Shown here: positions 62,510-64,000 of the stretch, one piece after another
How the letters are laid out: each line of letters starts with the position of its first letter
Position numbering within the stretch: position 1 is the first letter of the stretch
Assembly: GCF_000092365.1 (NCBI RefSeq)
Contig: NC_014218.1
Coordinates: forward strand, 620,001 to 684,000
DNA from: Arcanobacterium haemolyticum DSM 20595
GTDB lineage: Bacteria > Actinomycetota > Actinomycetes > Actinomycetales > Actinomycetaceae
Length of the DNA stretch: 64,000 nt
Reading direction: 5' to 3'
Position numbers and translations under genes: made by a program
Notes under the pieces: model-generated
Seen by the model: the letters and a program-made list of their open reading frames with translations, nothing else
Told to the model about the DNA's origin: nothing
Database searches by the model: none

Positions 62510-62698
62510 GTGGTATTTTATCGCCGTTTTGAAAGTCAAATATCGTGTATTCGGAATCTGGCTGGTAAACATCAGGCAACCAAGCCTATCGTGTCATCGA
62601 GTGGACGTAAATAATACCAGAAATCCATTTCGTTTACTCGTGGCAAACCGGAGGTCACAGTTTTGTGGTGATCTTAGTGACCATTTAGGGTGTAACAT

Positions 62699-63082
62699 AT
62701 GAGTGAAACGGTACGAATCGACGTGTGGCTATGGTCCGTACGGCAAACCAAAACCCGCAGTCTAGCAACATCAGAATGCAAAGCAGGCCATGTACGGATC
62801 AACGGAAACGTGGCAAAAGCATCGTCGCCCCTAAAAATAGGTGACGAAGTACGCTACCGATTCCAAGGCTTTGATCGGATCCTCAAAGTCACCGGACTCA
62901 TCACCAAACGAACCTCCGCGCCACTAGCGCAAGCCTGTTACATCGATCTCACACCAGAACGCCCCAAAGTCTACCTACCCATCTTCACACGCGACCGCGG
63001 AACCGGACGCCCCACAAAGAAAGAACGACGCGAACTTGACCGGATGCTCGGACGTGATTCCAACCATGGCCACATGGGGTAG
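62699..63082 (+). CDS. S4-domain RNA-binding protein, Hsp15-like
   Basis: 127 residues. The S4 fold starts at VRIDVWLWSVRQTKTRSLAT with KAGHVRINGNVAKASSPLKI, as in Hsp15, which in enteric bacteria rescues aborted 50S-nascent-chain complexes. The C-terminus is basic (RDRGTGRPTKKERRELDRML). ATG follows AGGGTG. Ends in TAG, and pyrH starts 36 bases on. Confidence 0.85.
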   Translation: MSETVRIDVWLWSVRQTKTRSLATSECKAGHVRINGNVAKASSPLKIGDEVRYRFQGFDRILKVTGLITKRTSAPLAQACYIDLTPERPKVYLPIFTRDRGTGRPTKKERRELDRMLGRDSNHGHMG

Positions 63083-63118
63083 AATCTGTGTAGCGCGAAC
63101 TAAGATGAAAGGTGCACC

Positions 63119-63859
63119 ATGTCTTCTGATATGGCCGCACACGGCGTGCGCCGTGTGCTATTGAAACTGTCCGGTGAGGTATTCGGAGGCGGAGAAATCG
63201 GCCTAGATACCCAGGTTCTACGGCGAACAGCGAACGAAATTGCGGAAGCAGTACGTGCCGGTGTTCAAGTAGCAATCGTTGTTGGAGGCGGCAACTTCTT
63301 CCGCGGTGTGGAACTGCAAGAAAGTGGAATGGACCGTGCGCGAGCAGACTACATGGGAATGCTCGGAACAGTCATCAACGCCGTAGCCTTGCAAGATTTC
63401 CTCGAAAACGAAGGAATCCCATCGCGTGTACAAACCGCGATCACCATGAGTCAAGTTGCTGAAGCCTACATACCACTGCGGGCCATCCGCCACCTAGAAA
63501 AAGGCCGCGTAGTGATCTTCGGTGCCGGCGCAGGCATGCCATACTTCTCCACAGATACAGTCTCCGCACAACGCGCACTCGAACTGCGCTGTAACGAACT
63601 TCTGGTTGGAAAGAACGGTGTGGACGGCGTGTACACTGCAGATCCACGTAAAAACCCAGAAGCCATCATGCTCGAATCGCTCACATACAGCCAAGCACTT
63701 CACGATGGGCTAAAAGTTGTAGATGCGGCCGCGTTCGCACTCTGCCAAGATAATGGGATGACCATGCGCGTTTTCGGAATGGGTACACCAGGAAACGTGT
63801 CTCGCGCACTCCGCGGGGAAAAGATCGGTACCCTAGTGACATCAACTCCGAAAAGCTAA
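63119..63859 (+). CDS. pyrH: Uridylate kinase
   Basis: Hexameric UMP kinase in pyrimidine synthesis. [46 protein letters not shown] and [17 protein letters not shown] are all canonical. 246 residues. The ATG follows AAAGG. In most Actinobacteria it lies close to tsf; here they are 12.5 kb apart. Nine bases before frr. Confidence 0.96.
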   Translation: MSSDMAAHGVRRVLLKLSGEVFGGGEIGLDTQVLRRTANEIAEAVRAGVQVAIVVGGGNFFRGVELQESGMDRARADYMGMLGTVINAVALQDFLENEGIPSRVQTAITMSQVAEAYIPLRAIRHLEKGRVVIFGAGAGMPYFSTDTVSAQRALELRCNELLVGKNGVDGVYTADPRKNPEAIMLESLTYSQALHDGLKVVDAAAFALCQDNGMTMRVFGMGTPGNVSRALRGEKIGTLVTSTPKS

Positions 63860-63868
63860 GGAACAAGA

Positions 63869-64000
63869 ATGATTGACGAAACACTCCTTGAAGCAGAAGA
63901 AAAAATGGGCAAGGCCATTGAGGTAGCCCAAAGCGATTTCTCCAAGATTCGCTCCGGCCGCGCCAACCCAGAACTGTTCACCTCCCTTGTTGTGGACTAC
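63869..64000 (+). CDS. frr: Ribosome recycling factor, 3' end outside the window
   Basis: Splits post-termination ribosomes with EF-G. The 44 codons seen begin MIDETLLEAEEKMGKAIEVA and include FSKIRSGRANPELF, the hallmark of RRF. ATG 63869 follows AAGGAAC. Follows pyrH as usual; truncated by the window end. Confidence 0.95.
   Translation, partial: MIDETLLEAEEKMGKAIEVAQSDFSKIRSGRANPELFTSLVVDY

Larger units (their letters stand above)
57605..62698. mobile_element. Decayed integrative element
   Basis: Inferred unit bounded on the left by a tRNA 3'-end fragment (57669-57698) and on the right by a truncated tyrosine integrase (61922-62509). It contains an XRE repressor divergent from an excisionase-like gene, palindrome-rich DNA, a bacteriocin-like gene with a membrane partner and an IS3 copy. 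Base composition is AT-richer than the flanks. The second attachment site is not visible, so the right boundary is approximate. Confidence 0.6.

Noticed and set aside
1-64000. TAG as a reassigned sense codon
   Set aside because: trmD, the S4 protein, the XRE gene and the small DUF421-like gene all end naturally at TAG, so TAG acts as stop. Kept only as a low-interest observation on recurrent amber interruptions.
1-64000. CRISPR arrays, rRNA genes, complete tRNA genes
   Set aside because: No regularly spaced repeats and no complete tRNA or rRNA were seen; only the 3' tRNA fragment at 57669-57698.

Overview
The window is a stretch of chromosome from a moderate-GC actinobacterium. The gene order (tig-clpP1-clpP2-clpX; ileS behind a T-box; folC-ndk-smc-ftsY-ffh; rpsP-KH-rimM-trmD-rplS-lepB-rnhB-DUF2469-yraN-comM-dprA-xerC; rpsB-tsf; pyrH-frr) is the usual actinobacterial order. 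A secreted phospholipase A2, a secreted subtilase, the low gene count and the modest GC fit the Actinomycetaceae best, close to Arcanobacterium or Trueperella. That placement is an inference from gene content; no 16S rRNA gene is present.

Layout. 1-4.4 kb: trigger factor (5' end outside the window), two ClpP subunits and ClpX. 4.4-7.9 kb: a LacI-type regulator, an organophosphate-type transporter and an inositol-phosphatase-family enzyme, with a sigma70-like promoter whose spacer carries a palindrome. 7.9-17.3 kb (minus strand): acyl-CoA ligase, a small DUF421-like membrane protein, valS, a broken proC and a CydDC-like ABC pair. 17.6-31.4 kb: T-box, ileS, folC, ndk, a lone dhaL, smc, a small membrane protein, ftsY, ffh and an amidohydrolase. 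31.5-34.7 kb: accessory patch with a phospholipase A2 coupled to a small membrane protein, then decayed IS30 and IS3 remnants. 34.7-45.1 kb: a CDF metal transporter and the rpsP-to-xerC housekeeping block, in which TrmD is fused to a GNAT domain and rplS has a structured leader. 45.1-47.9 kb: a subtilase followed by a lipoprotein whose C-terminal domain looks like the subtilase propeptide. 48-50.6 kb: an M23 protein, rpsB and tsf.

50.6-63.1 kb lies between tsf and pyrH, genes that are often adjacent. It holds a fixABCX operon, an amino acid permease, a DHA2-type MFS pump and then a decayed integrative element (57.6-62.6 kb). The element has an XRE repressor whose 3' end reads through a 3' fragment of initiator tRNA, an excisionase-like gene, palindrome-rich intergenic DNA, a probable cysteine-rich bacteriocin with a four-helix membrane partner, a decayed IS3 insertion and a truncated tyrosine integrase. 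The window closes with an S4-domain protein, pyrH and the start of frr.

The most notable points are the protease plus propeptide-like lipoprotein pair, the bacteriocin-like locus on the integrated element, the TrmD-GNAT fusion, the ileS T-box with a very short Stem I, and several reading frames interrupted by in-frame TAG codons. All calls come from reading the sequence; no database search was possible.
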